Source: Zeus faber (taxonomy: Eukaryota; Chordata; Actinopteri; Zeiformes; Zeidae). From it: 64,000 nucleotides of DNA. The notes beneath the pieces are model-generated. The model saw only the letters and a program-made list of their open reading frames with translations. It was not told the origin of the DNA and ran no database searches. Below are positions 25,788 through 35,994 of the stretch, piece by piece. A program made the translations under genes and the position numbers. The stretch's first letter is position 1. Each line of letters begins with the position of its first letter. The stretch is from positions 434,001-498,000 of the forward strand of contig OY482855.1 of assembly GCA_960531495.1 (NCBI GenBank). The letters are read 5' to 3'.

Positions 25788-26660
25788 GGGTTTACCACCA
25801 TACTACTCTTCCCCCGCGTGAATACATTGCACTTTTTCTTTGTTACAAAGCATATCAGGAGACTTACTGAGCCCTGTGTGAGCCCTTGTTTGTTTTCTTG
25901 TGCCATCTGCTCCTTTTTATTTTATAATAAATAATTGTAATTTTTTATCTACATTTTGTACAGTGGGTGTAGGTTTATTCCCCGTTCGATTAAGTTTGGA
26001 AGAAAATATTATACTGTCAAAACCATCAAATTAAATAACAATTGATTCTGTGCTCTCTTTTAAAGTATATGTGGTATTTGTCATACTTATCTGGAAATCA
26101 ATTGATGAACCGGTATTTAAGTCGAAAATGATCTGCATAATATGCTCAAATTTACTACATTTACTTACAGCGTGCTTAGGTAGAAAAATAATCTTTACTT
26201 TCCAATTTTTGATATGTTTAAGTGGTGTTGGCCTGAGGCCTGATTTCTTAAATTGGTTGTATATCCTTTCAAATTAATAATTATACTTTTGGAAGGTTTA
26301 TATTTTTCAATCAGAATCTGACCTATTGATTAAAAAAAGTGTTCAGTGTCAAAGTTTGCATGTCAATAGACCATAACATGGTGGGTCCCCTGTGTAATCA
26401 AAAAGTCAGGTGGGGTTCCCATGAGGCTCAAAAATTCAGGTCTAAAATCTTTTTGAGGGTTATCATTTTTAAAGTAGTTTTTGTATCATCAAAAAATGAT
26501 CCGTGATTTATGTACTCAACACTAAACATTTTACGAGACACAAGGACGCGTTAGCATGGGCTATGCCACGTGAAAACCCCAGCATGCAATGGGGGGCGTA
26601 CCTTCGTATTCCTGTCTATTATTTGTCCGCATTTTGTTAATTGTTTATATTCTTGTTATT
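25788..26660. other. AT-rich sequence without recognisable genes
   Basis: Only short frames, none with recognisable domains. I see no repeat with confidence here. Confidence 0.5.
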
Positions 26661-26730
26661 TACATTTACATTTACATTTAGTCATTTAGCAGATGCTTTT
26701 ATCCAAAGCGACTTACAAGGGAGAATAACA
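26661..26730 (+). repeat. Dispersed teleost repeat core
   Basis: Three TACATT/TTTACA hexamers lead into ATTTAGTCATTTAGCAGA, then TTTTATCCAAAGCGACTTAC. This block is very frequent across ray-finned fish genomes, from general knowledge. The conserved part ends near 26,730. I cannot say which SINE or MITE family it belongs to. Confidence 0.7.
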
Positions 26731-27059
26731 TTCAAGCTACAGCTATTTCTCTACATTCTGCTGGTACTTGTAGAGTTAATTGACTAACCGATATGATGGT
26801 CTATAGACCAATCAATAGAAAAAATAGTTTCACCTTTACAGCCAGCAGTAAGGTTTTTGGATGCTTTAAATTGCAGTACACTTGTTCTAGAAAATGATCA
26901 GTTTCTAAGTTATGGAGCCATTTCAAAATGTTATTGTCGAATTAGTGTCTTGTGCTGTTCTTATTTATCTATTGTGCCTCAACACTTTTAGAAGCCTCGT
27001 GGAAAGTCAGTAGTATTTATTTTGGGTTTTTGTCTGTTAAGAAACAGGTGATCACCAGA
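26731..27059. other. Non-coding sequence
   Basis: No coding frame or repeat that I recognise between the dispersed repeat and the pseudogene. Confidence 0.4.
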
Positions 27060-28140
27060 AAGTGCGCCTGTAGCCAATTTCCACCGTGACTGGACGAAGC
27101 CACAAGCTGGTCATTACAGCAGAGTCTCCAGATAAGAAGGTATTTTTGTTTGATTATTTATGAACAATACTTGAAGACAAAAGTTGTGATATTCATGAAA
27201 AAAAAAGACTTTCTATGTTTCTAGTTTGTACTTCTTGTTGGTGACTCCCATCTACGGAGCATTGTGGATGGATTTGTGAAGATGCCAGGGGACCGAGGTA
27301 CTGAATGCTTTTTTGTCTCGGAGACCTGACGCAGTTTGTGTTGTAGCCCCTAGCAGCGACTTGACGGCCAGCAGGACCATCGACGAGGCAGCAGTAGACT
27401 TTCGCAGCCTCCTGGTCAGTGTCTGCAGTCGCTGGCCAAAGTTACGCTTCATGTTTAGTACATTTTTGGTAGTATTGGTACTATTAATACTTTTGCTTTG
27501 TGAGCTCTGCAGAACATATTTTACATTTTGAAAACAAATGTACTGTAATAAACACCTTTTTTTTTTTGTGTGTTTGTATAGGTGTTTGTCCTGGACTTCC
27601 TTCCGCGTCTGACTATTTGCTCCGTGAGGAATACCATCCTGTGGCGGCATGCATGGGAAGCATATTTTAATTTTAGTACAGTTAAATGTATAACGGAGTA
27701 TATATTTTTAGACAAACCAATTCAATAAATATTTCTAATGAACAAAGTTGACATCTATGTATGCATATTTCTATTCGTCCTAATCGTTGTTTTAAGGCAT
27801 CAAGTACTTTTCTGCAGCCAACCACTTCCCATTGAACCACCCAGAGCTGTGAAGCAGAGATGGTGTAAGTACAATTGTACAATTTGTTGTCATGTCACGT
27901 GATGGCTATTTTATGAATAACTTTGCTATGTTGTGAAACCATGGCCCTGTGACATTGCTGTGAAATGCTGCTTATCGCCAACTGGAGACAACAGCGCCGC
28001 CAACAGCACGAAAGTCAAAGGTTTCTCCCGGCAGGTCACTTCCAACATTCTCTCCAAAAGTGGTTGTGAAGGGAGAGCTCATCGTGCCTCATCCTTCACC
28101 TAACCCTTTTGAGTGGAGACTGGTTGGAAGGGGCAGAAAG
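27060..28140 (+). pseudogene. SGNH/GDSL-hydrolase-like fish gene, decayed multi-exon copy
   Basis: Exon-like blocks lie in order on the plus strand. About 27,075-27,139 encodes a basic stretch ending at a GTATTT donor. 27,225 to ~27,300, after a TTTCTAG acceptor, encodes LLVGDSHLRSIVDGF; the GDSH is the nucleophile-Ser block of SGNH-type hydrolases. 27,322-27,441 encodes [20 protein letters not shown]. 27,582 to ~27,650 encodes VFVLDFLPRLTI. 27,797-27,864 encodes KYFSA..HFPLNHPEL. About 28,050-28,135 may encode a last conserved block. Damage is heavy: a TAA in the first block, a deletion with frame change near 27,300-27,322, TT in place of a GT donor at 27,442, a frameshift near 27,620, and TGA at 27,850. 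Many fish genomes carry related multicopy genes of unknown role. Confidence 0.65.
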
Positions 28141-28653
28141 ATAATCGGTTGCACACTGTTATTGTTGGGGTAAGACCCTCTGGAAACTGTGATAGTCTCT
28201 GATATTCACTCAAAGTGTACTGATTTTCATTAAACAATTTTAATATGTTTGTTATGTGTGTAGTTGGCCTTTTGTCAAGACATTGTCTTAAATCGACATT
28301 TTGCTCTATGATTTCACAGGTGGACACAACACCAGTAGCGTCGCCGGAATGATCCATCCCGTTATCAACTTGTTCCATCGCATCTTTCTAGCGCTGTCCA
28401 GTGTGGAGAATTTTATATTGTTTTTATATCAACAATTGTATATCAATTTTATATCAAGAAAATTTTGCTTTGCTTACATGGGAAAGCCACGGTGGGACAT
28501 TGGCAGAAAGCTACTGCCTCCAAGAGGACACTGGGAACGGAGCAGGTTTGCTTTGTTCGTTGTTTTTCTTCTTTTTTCAATGACATTTTTGATAGTAGTA
28601 CTTCATTTTAGTTTTATTTTGTCCATGCATTTCATTCTCTTGCTTTTTTTTAG
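28141..28653. other. Intron-like sequence
   Basis: AT-rich with T-runs near 28,560-28,590 and 28,644-28,652. An exon-like stretch may lie near 28,460-28,545, followed by a weak donor. Nothing firm. Confidence 0.3.
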
Positions 28654-28901
28654 GGGAAGGCAGCACCAACCGTTGTGGAGGTGTCTTCAAAGCCACACCT
28701 GCCAGTGATGTGCCAGTTCTTGTGAAGGAATAGCAGCGCTCTCAAACATTTGTCAAAGGTCAGAGTGATGCTGCTCCTTATTATCCTGATATGGAGAGTG
28801 CTACAGTGTTTTCTGATGTTGCAGCAGAGCTTGACGCTAGCAGTTCTGTCATGGGAACAATTGATGTCACTTCTATCAGCGGAACAGGTGATAGCTGAGA
28901 A
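28654..28901 (+). pseudogene. Exon-like open stretch with one stop
   Basis: Directly after a polypyrimidine tract ending in TTTTTTAG, one frame is open for about 82 codons except for a single TAG near 28,731, and ends at TGA near 28,899. The predicted protein is acidic and rich in Ser, Ala and Val with no recognisable domain. It may be a downstream exon of the SGNH-like pseudogene, or unrelated coding debris. The composition is more coding-like than its surroundings. Confidence 0.3.
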
Positions 28902-29199
28902 CATTTTTTAACAAAGAAAAACGTAGAACACTTTCAGTGCCGGGAAAGCATACGTTGAGTGTTTACACAAATGGTCCTTTTACGATCTAGAAAAACTGAG
29001 ATAACGACTAAAACTTTCGTGACAGTGATATACAGGAATGTAAGATCTCCTGTGAAAGAGTCGGGCGTCACCAAACAAACATATGCCTCAGCATTCAGAC
29101 ATCACTTGGTGGTAGAATTATATCATTCATTAACATTGATCATCATTTTTCTCTCACACTCCCTTCTGTTGTTCCCAGTGGAATGATACAAAAGGAAAA
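28902..29199. other. Unassigned sequence
   Basis: No gene or repeat seen. Confidence 0.4.
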
Positions 29200-29860
29200 T
29201 GCAATAATGCTTAAGTATAATATAATTGAGGCAAAGGGATCAGAAAATGATGTATAAATTGAGTACAATACATTTATACAGAGATATTGTTTTATCTGTG
29301 TCCTTTTGATGGAGGGGCCAAGGAAAATGATGACCATATAACAAGGTGGGAAGTGGCCAGGTGTAATCAAATGTGGAGCAGAAGTCCAGCGGTGGAGCCG
29401 TCTGTGGGGCGCCAATGTTCGTGTAGAAAGCCCCTTCGATAACTGCTTCCAAAACACACATTTCTTCGGCTGTGGTAAGGGGAATGGCAGTAACCCAAGT
29501 AGCCTATGTAGGTATGGTTGAAGTGGTTCCATCGCAGTTGCAGGGTGAGCAGCGTTCAGCGTACACTCACATTGTCTCCTCAACGAGTACCTAGAGGGGA
29601 GTAGGAACTTTCTTGCGATGAGATACGTGTATCCATATTGGTCGTTCTACCACCTTAACTGCTGCTGCAGTGGTGCGGGTCCCTAACCCTGCTGGAAAGG
29701 TCCTAGGAATCTGGCAGAGTTCCAGCTTTTCCTCTGTAAGTCGCGATCACCACCCATTCACCTGGTCAGCGGCCGTGTAGAGGTCCTTCAAGTGGGACGG
29801 GTAGGGCTGCTTTGACCTGGGCACATAGACTTAAACACTTGGGTGAGAGACACACATTTT
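29200..29860 (-). pseudogene. Retroviral integrase C-terminus and env-start remnant
   Basis: On the minus strand the segment around 29,592-29,700 encodes AAAVKVVERPIWIHVSH, which resembles the last part of a gamma/epsilon-type retroviral integrase, where a W-[IV]-H-x-SH block precedes the pol end. Downstream on the minus strand (about 29,560-29,300) two frames hold Cys-rich, env-like text with frame changes and stops. It is a different element from the ERV at 31-40 kb, because that one has its own integrase C-terminus at 31,891-32,118. Pol upstream of ~29,860 is missing. No LTR was found. Confidence 0.4.
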
Positions 29861-29994
29861 GACAACATTTTTTGGTATAGGTCCAAGATTGTTAAATGGG
29901 CGTTAAATAGTTGAATAGCAGACTACAGGCTCAGTACAAAAATGAATGTATGCACACTCGTGTAACAACAGAATAATATTATCACAATGTCTAA

Positions 29995-30345
29995 TATGTA
30001 GGAGATAATAGGCGGCCATTTTGACACGCCCATGCATGGCACCACTAGAATATCAAATGACACACTGGGACTGACGAGTGTGCAAAGATTTGTGAATTTC
30101 CAAGTATCTTTTGGAACATGAAATTGTACGTGTTGCCACGCCCACACCGTGTGCCAAAATATATATGTATTTTAATAAGTTTTAGCTGTGAAGGTGTCTT
30201 GTAGACACTCGTCAAGTTTGAAGTCGATCCGATAAATCGCCAAGGAGGAGTTTCGCGAAAGTACAAAGCATAAATATGACTAAAAAGTCAGGAAAATTCA
30301 AAATGGCCGACTTCCTGTTGGGTTTCCGTCATGGCGGAAATATAT
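29995..30345 (-). repeat. ~400-bp dispersed fish repeat, inverted copy
   Basis: The reverse complement matches the copy at 40,125-40,460: both contain GTGTCTACAAGACACCTTCA, AACTCCTCCTTGGCGATTTA, GGAAGTCGGCCATTTT and the stretch around the CCCAGTGTGG word. Identity is high over about 350 bp. No protein frame is conserved. Confidence 0.8.
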
Positions 30346-30439
30346 TTTTTTTCCAAGTCTAGAGAGGTTACAAATGTGTACCGAATTTTGGGAGTTTACG
30401 TGGAAAAAGGTGAATAGGTCAGAAAATTATTATTTTATT

Positions 30440-31153
30440 TTCTAGGGTGGCGTGGCAACACGTAAAATTTCATGTTCCAAAGATACTAATTCACGAAAAC
30501 TTTGCGCACTTGTTAGTCCCAGTGTGGCAATTGATATTGTATGAGTTGCCTGCATGGGCGTGGCAAAATGGCCCGACACACCCTGTTGAAAATTTCAAAA
30601 CATCAAACCTATTCACTTTTTACCATGAAATTCACAAAATTCGGGACACTTTTGTAACTTCTTGGATTAAATGTGTAATTTTAGTCACTTTCCGTTCATT
30701 TTCTCGCTTTGTACTTTCGTAAACTCCTCCGAGGCCATTTATCTGGCTTCAAACTTGGCGAGTGTCTACAAGACACCTTCACGATTAAAAGATATTAAAA
30801 AAAATAATAATTGTCACACGATGTGGCCGTGGCAAAGCGTTGGATTTCGTGTTCCAAAAAAAGCTGTGTTTTTGTAATATTTTATCCACTTTTTATGCTT
30901 TGTACTTTCGTGAACTTCTCCTGGGGGATTTTTTGGATTGAGACTCATTGGGGATTAAAAGTTATTAAAACATTTTTTTTTCGTCACGATGCGGGTGTGG
31001 CAACGCGTTGAATTTTATGTTCAAAAAAACAGTTTACGTGACTTTTGGGGCCTTGAGAAACTACAAAATTATTGCAAAACTTTGCACACTCTTCAGTCCC
31101 AGTGTGGCATTTAATATTCTATGGGTCCTATACATGGGCGTGTCAAAATGATC
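30440..31153 (+). repeat. ~400-bp dispersed fish repeat, forward copies
   Basis: Two partial units run head to tail; the landmark GTGTCTACAAGACACC is at about 30,757, and a second unit start with GTACTTTCGTGAACTTCTCC is near 30,901. It faces the inverted copy at 29,995-30,345, making a palindromic arrangement with a ~95-bp centre. The right edge abuts the broken end of the ERV at about 31,153. Confidence 0.75.
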
Positions 31154-31880
31154 AACTAGATGCAGTTATCGTGGATGAGGATGTCGGGGTCCTGGTGCTG
31201 GGGAAAGGAGGCCCATACCTATAGCAACATAGGTGTCGCCACATTCCTTCTGTCTCAATGCCATGTACGCTTGTATTTCTGGTTTTCCCAACGCAGTCAT
31301 GATGCATTTTTCACTAGAGTACAAATGCATGGTATACAACAACATCCACATACAATTAACAGAGCAGCAATGATAGCAACGTTGATTATGCATGATAAAA
31401 TGAGGCCTTTTCATTTGGAAAACATAGAGTCCAACCAACCAGTGATGTGATCATCCATTCCTGCATTTTCTTTTAGTTCTACGCTCCGTGAGTGGAGTAG
31501 CAATTCTTCCTACTGGTTCCTGTGTTTATAAGCACATTACTCCATGCCCCACAATCAATATGGGTACCTTAAACCTCGTCCAGCCACCAGTCACTTGTTA
31601 GTCTAGGGTTGGTGGACCACGCATATTTCTCATTCCACTGGTACTGCTCCTACCCTGTGGAATCACACTTTATTATGGAACAGAAATCAACATTGAATGC
31701 CAGGATTTGTCCTTCATAGGCATAAATGACAAGAACTGTTTCTTTCATTCGGCCCCACTCTTTGACCTTTGTCATATACTGGTCATACGATAATTGGGGT
31801 CCCACTTGGTAAGAATATGTATACTGTGTAGGGTCCAGGACTTCTCCTAGGGTAAACAAAAAAAATATTATTTTTTTTTT
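31154..31880 (-). pseudogene. env: ERV env, N-terminal part, broken
   Basis: After the integrase end the minus strand has a long pyrimidine tract ending in CCCTAG near 31,850, suitable as a splice acceptor for env RNA. The frame then runs to a TAG at 31,650-31,652 and goes on past it with further stops and at least one frame change. The text is rich in Tyr, Trp and Cys with spaced Cys residues, as expected for a surface glycoprotein. No fusion peptide or membrane anchor is present, because the element is cut at about 31,153. Assignment rests mainly on position after integrase; I could not match the protein to a named env. Confidence 0.5.
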
Positions 31881-31890
31881 ACATGGTTAA

Positions 31891-33130
31891 TTACAGAATG
31901 CTTACGTCTTTCAGCTGGATCCTTGTTTCTGTGAGAGTTCTTGCGGGTGGGGTGACAGGGGCGCAGTGGGAGAGGTGGTGACAGGGAGCACCAGTTTTAT
32001 TTTTGAGCTTTACTGCATGTGAGGTGGCCAACACTACCTCCCAAGGTCCAGTCCGCCTTGGCTCAGGCCACTTCTGTTTGTGGACCTTGATGTGGACCCA
32101 GTCTCCGGGGCTGACCACCAGGGTGTGGGGCAGTCTGGGGCAGTGTTCTTGACCTGTGAATACAAAACTCGAGATACTGCGGTTAGTGCTTTGACATATT
32201 CAGGTTAACCTTCCTGGAAATCATCAAAAGCGGGTGATTTAGCTGGTAGGTTGTGAGGACCTGGCATGGGGCGGCCTGTTAATATCTCGTGTGGGCTAAG
32301 ATGTGTTTGACTATGGGGAGAGGTCTCGCATGGACATTAATGCTAGGGGTAGGGCATCTACCCACGTTAGTTTAGTCGTTTTTGTGATGTTCTGTAGAGA
32401 CATACTGAGTTGCTGTTTTGTCTCTATCAGCACCTTGGCCATTTTTTCTTTCAACGTCTGGTTTGCACTTTCAACTAGGCCTTTTGACTGGGGGTGATAG
32501 ACTGAACCAGATCTATGGGAGATACCTAATGCCTGTTCTACCTGGCTGAGTTTTTTATCGCTGGTAAAATAAGATCCATTGTCCGAGCAGATAACTGTGG
32601 GGTAACCCCACCGAGGAATGCGTTTTTTCCATAACCATTTAATCACAGATACTGCATCCTCTCTTTTGCAAGGGACTGCTTCTACCCATTTGGAGAATCG
32701 ATCTACCATCACGAGTAGGTATCTGTACCCTTGTACTCTGTTGTCCCTGCCCATGCCGGTGTAATCTATGCATATTTCTCTGAAGGGGTAGGGGGGCACT
32801 GAGAATGTTCCCAAAGGTCTTTGGTAGACTGTCTTCTTATTTAGCTCGTGACAGACGACGCATTCTGCAATATGGTTGGCCACCATTTCCTCCAGGTAGG
32901 GATGCCACCAGTCCTGTTTGAGCCTGTTGGTGGTTCTTTTGGGTCCTTCATGAGTCTGTCCATGTGCATCCTTGATGAGGTAGACCAGGAGTGCGGCTGG
33001 TGCTACTGGGCGCCCATCGTGGCTTCTCCATAGGCCGCTGGTGCATGTGGCTCCTTTCTTCTGCCACTGCGAGTGTTCGTTCCATTTCGCTTCTTTCTGC
33101 ACTTCTTTCAGATGTTCCTCTGACAAATTG
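31891..33130 (-). pseudogene. pol: ERV integrase (pol), nearly complete
   Basis: One long frame carries the whole catalytic core. The zinc-binding N-domain has His at codons 149 and 153 and Cys at 183 and 186 of the open frame that starts at 33,408. The catalytic triad follows as Asp in CIDYTG, Asp in CSDNGSYF and Glu in LVESANQ, with about 60 and 36 residues between. The SH3-like C-domain lies at 31,891-32,118 (DWVHIK, RRTGPWEV), in the same frame but separated by stops between about 32,118 and 32,310. Integrase would join viral DNA ends to the host chromosome. The core residues are all present, but the stops mean no full product. Confidence 0.88.
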
Positions 33131-33720
33131 AGGGCGTTGTCTTCAGTAAATACAATCATCATTGCTGCGCTTTCTTTTAGGTTCCCTCCTGCTTCTTTTG
33201 CTGCTGTGTCGGCTGCGTTTGAATTTCCTTTGGAGTGTCCTTTGCATTTGATGATCTGGATTTTTCGGGGGAGATGTATAGCTTCCAGGAGGGCGAGTAT
33301 GAGGTCTTTGTGTTTTACCGGGGCTCCTGCTGACGTTTGGAGTCCTCTTTTCATCCATATGGCTACATCCACGTGAGCTGTATGCTGAGTCGGTGAATAT
33401 GTTTGCATTTTTGTTTTTTGAGATTTTTAATGCTTTCACCGAGGCGTCGAGTTCTGCTTTTTGTGCTGATGCTGGTTGTTCTATCATCCCACTTCTTAGG
33501 GTGACGTGGTGTCCATTAATTTGTTGAATGGCTGCGTATGATGCTCTATTTCCCTCTTCTTCTTTGAAACAACAACCATCTATAAACAGGACAATTTCTG
33601 CATCGGGGTCAGATGTTCCATCCAAGTCTGTGCGGCCCTTTGCTTCCAGTTTCATGAGCTGTACGCAGTCATGGGTGCCATCTGCATACTGTAGTCCGCC
33701 GGCCAAGTTGATTCCATCAG
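33131..33720 (-). pseudogene. pol: ERV RNase H (pol), frameshifted
   Basis: RNase H degrades the RNA of the RNA-DNA hybrid. Three catalytic acids lie in the frame starting at 33,949: Asp in LFIDGCC, Glu in KAELDA and Asp in IFTDSAY. The fourth (Asp in NAADTAAKE, ~33,210) sits in the next frame, so a frameshift near 33,370 splits the domain. The segment between reverse transcriptase and RNase H matches the connection domain in position. Confidence 0.85.
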
Positions 33721-35174
33721 CTGTGTACAAGACATTGTCTCTTTCCAGGGTGACATGCAAGCGCATCTTGTGTTTTGGTGTGGTAAAGGTGAAATCCGTT
33801 TGATCGAGGTAGGATTTGACTCCATGTGTGGTATGCACGATGGTGGGGTGGTAGAAAGTAATGTGGTCGGTTCTCGTAGGGCGTGTGCGATGGCAGCCGT
33901 GTGTCGTCCACATCCGGAGAGTCCATGTTCCACTGTGTCGAGTTTGCAACTGTGGTGAGCCAGGATCGCGCGCTCACCGTGTCGAGGCTGCCAGAGCACA
34001 GCTTGACAATTCCGTGCTTTTCAGTAACGTCCAAATGGAACGAGGAAGAGATGTCTGGGGTGCATAGGTGTTCGGCCTTCCCCATGAGTTGTTTCAATCT
34101 TATGAACGCTTCCTCCGCACTTGTGGTCCAGTTGAGTGGTGCCTTGACGTTCCGATGGCCAGCTTCCGCAATGGGTTCGCGTGGGGGAACAGTGTGGTCC
34201 ACATAATCAGCTATGTGGTGTCTGCTATAGCCAGTGAGTCCCAGGAATGCTAGCATTTGCTGCACGGTGGTGGGTTTAGGGTACTGGAGCATTCTCTGTT
34301 GTCTTTCCGGGTTGATGTATCTCTTATCTCCCGTGATCCTTTTTCCCAGGAATACCACTTCTGTGCGGCAGACCTGTGCTTTTTCCTTCCTGATTTTGTA
34401 GCCACATTTTGCGATGTGCCGTAGCAGGGATTTGGTGGCCGTGAGGCAATTTTCTACTGTGGTGATGTCCATGAGGATGTCGTCGACATACTGGATGAGT
34501 AGGAGTTCCTTGAGATCTGCCTTCAGGCAGGCGTTGAATATGGTTGGCGTGCATGTGAATCCTCGTAGCATTCTTGTGTAGGTCTAAGAGCATTTTTTAA
34601 ATGTGAATGCAAACATATCTTGACTTTCTTTGGCCAAGGGGAGGCAAAAAAATGCGTTGGCCAGGTCGATGACGGTGAAAAATTGATGACTCGGGGAGCC
34701 TGCATGCAGGGCGACATGGGGGTTGGGCACTTTTTCAGTAATGGGTTGGACCACCTGGTTGATACGTCGCAGATCGTGGACCAGGCGCCATGAGTGTCCT
34801 CCAGCCTTGGGTACTGGTAGAATTTGTGTGTTCCACGGTGAATCCGCTGGTCGTAGAACTCCTGCTTGTAAGAGGCCTTCAATGGTGGAGGCTATTCGAG
34901 CAGCTGCCTCGGGCTTGACCTTGTACTGACCTTGCCAAATGGGCACAGCGTGGGCTTTCACTTTGATGTGTATATTGTGGTGTGGTGTGCAGCCAACGTG
35001 ATAGGGGCCGGTGGTCCAGAGGGTTGGCGGTAGTTGGGCGAACATTTCTGCTGCTAGGGGGTGTTCTTCGATGCTTCCTTGATAAGTTCTTTCCAGGACA
35101 TTTCTTTCATATATGCCTTGTTCGTAGCTGTTGTGTCCTATTCTCCAAACCGATTTGTCTGGCGTGTGTTGCAA
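33721..35174 (-). pseudogene. pol: ERV reverse transcriptase (pol)
   Basis: The polymerase starts near 35,150, where the frame changes from that of protease. The fingers have LLQAGVLRPADSPWNT and LVHDLRRIN; the first catalytic Asp is in FTVIDLANAFF (codon at about 34,667); the catalytic pair is YVDD at 34,479-34,490. An in-frame TAG at 34,584-34,586 interrupts the palm between these two blocks. Thumb and connection follow (VVFLGKR, MLAFLGLTGYS). Apart from the stop the frame is open for about 480 codons, so the copy is not ancient in this part. A further frame change near 33,900 leads into RNase H. Confidence 0.9.
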
Positions 35175-35994
35175 CAGGGGGTTCGTTGTGGGGACCCAGG
35201 TGGGTTGGCGAGTGCTCTTTTGACCATGGGGCCCAATTGTTTGGCTGCATGGTTGGCTTCTACGGCTAGGGTCACATGTGGAACTGCGGTGTCGTGAAGT
35301 AGATACCAGGATTGTTGGTCTGGTGTCAGGCGGACCGCTGCTGCAACTCCTTCGTGGCCCAGATAGAAGTCTGTTGTCTGGAGTCGTTCTTGTCGTCCCT
35401 CCTTTTTCGCTTCCCAGCCTTCGTCATAGATGTCATCACGGTGGCGTGTGAAACAGAGAGTGCAGTGTACGGGTCCAGCATCGACTTTTTCCAGAGTTGG
35501 TAGGTTTACAAAATGCCACCAGCCGGTGAGTGTGGGGTCGGGGGTGGTATCAGGAGTTCCACCTAAGACGAGTATACGTTCGAGGGGTATTAGCTCTTCT
35601 TTTGGCTCAGAGAAACTAACTTCCAGACCGTGGAGGTTACATATCACAGATGCCCCTGTTCTTCGGAGAAGGTCCCTTCCCATTAGGTTGGTGGGGCAGC
35701 TTGGTGAGTAGAGGTATTGGTGTCTGACTTTGTGAGGACCTATCTTGGTAGGGAGGGGTGCGGTGAAGGGTTGGACTTGTGTCGTCCCAGAGAATCCAAC
35801 AGTCCGTAATTTCCGAGTGGATAGTTGTATGTAGTACGTAGTATGTTGGCGGCCAGGTTCTTCAAGCAAGACACGTGACAGTGACAGTGACAGTAATTCC
35901 TTGGATTGACAGTGATTCCTTGGATTGTACATGGCACTACTGGTTCGGCATTTATTTTTGTCTGTACCACCACTTCCATGTCCCCTGGGCGCCT
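35138..35994 (-). pseudogene. pro: ERV protease, active site disrupted
   Basis: The C-terminal half of a retroviral aspartic protease is clear: YLYSPSCPTN, then LMGRDLLRRTGASV, the conserved G-R-D/N block. The start of protease follows the gag TAG in the same frame, then the frame changes near 35,880. The D-[ST]-G catalytic triplet expected between is not visible; instead there are short tandem duplications (GACAGT hexamers at ~35,877-35,894 and two 19-bp units at 35,889-35,907 and 35,908-35,926). A 200-residue linker separates protease from reverse transcriptase. It would have cleaved Gag and Gag-Pol; this copy is almost certainly inactive. Confidence 0.75.
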
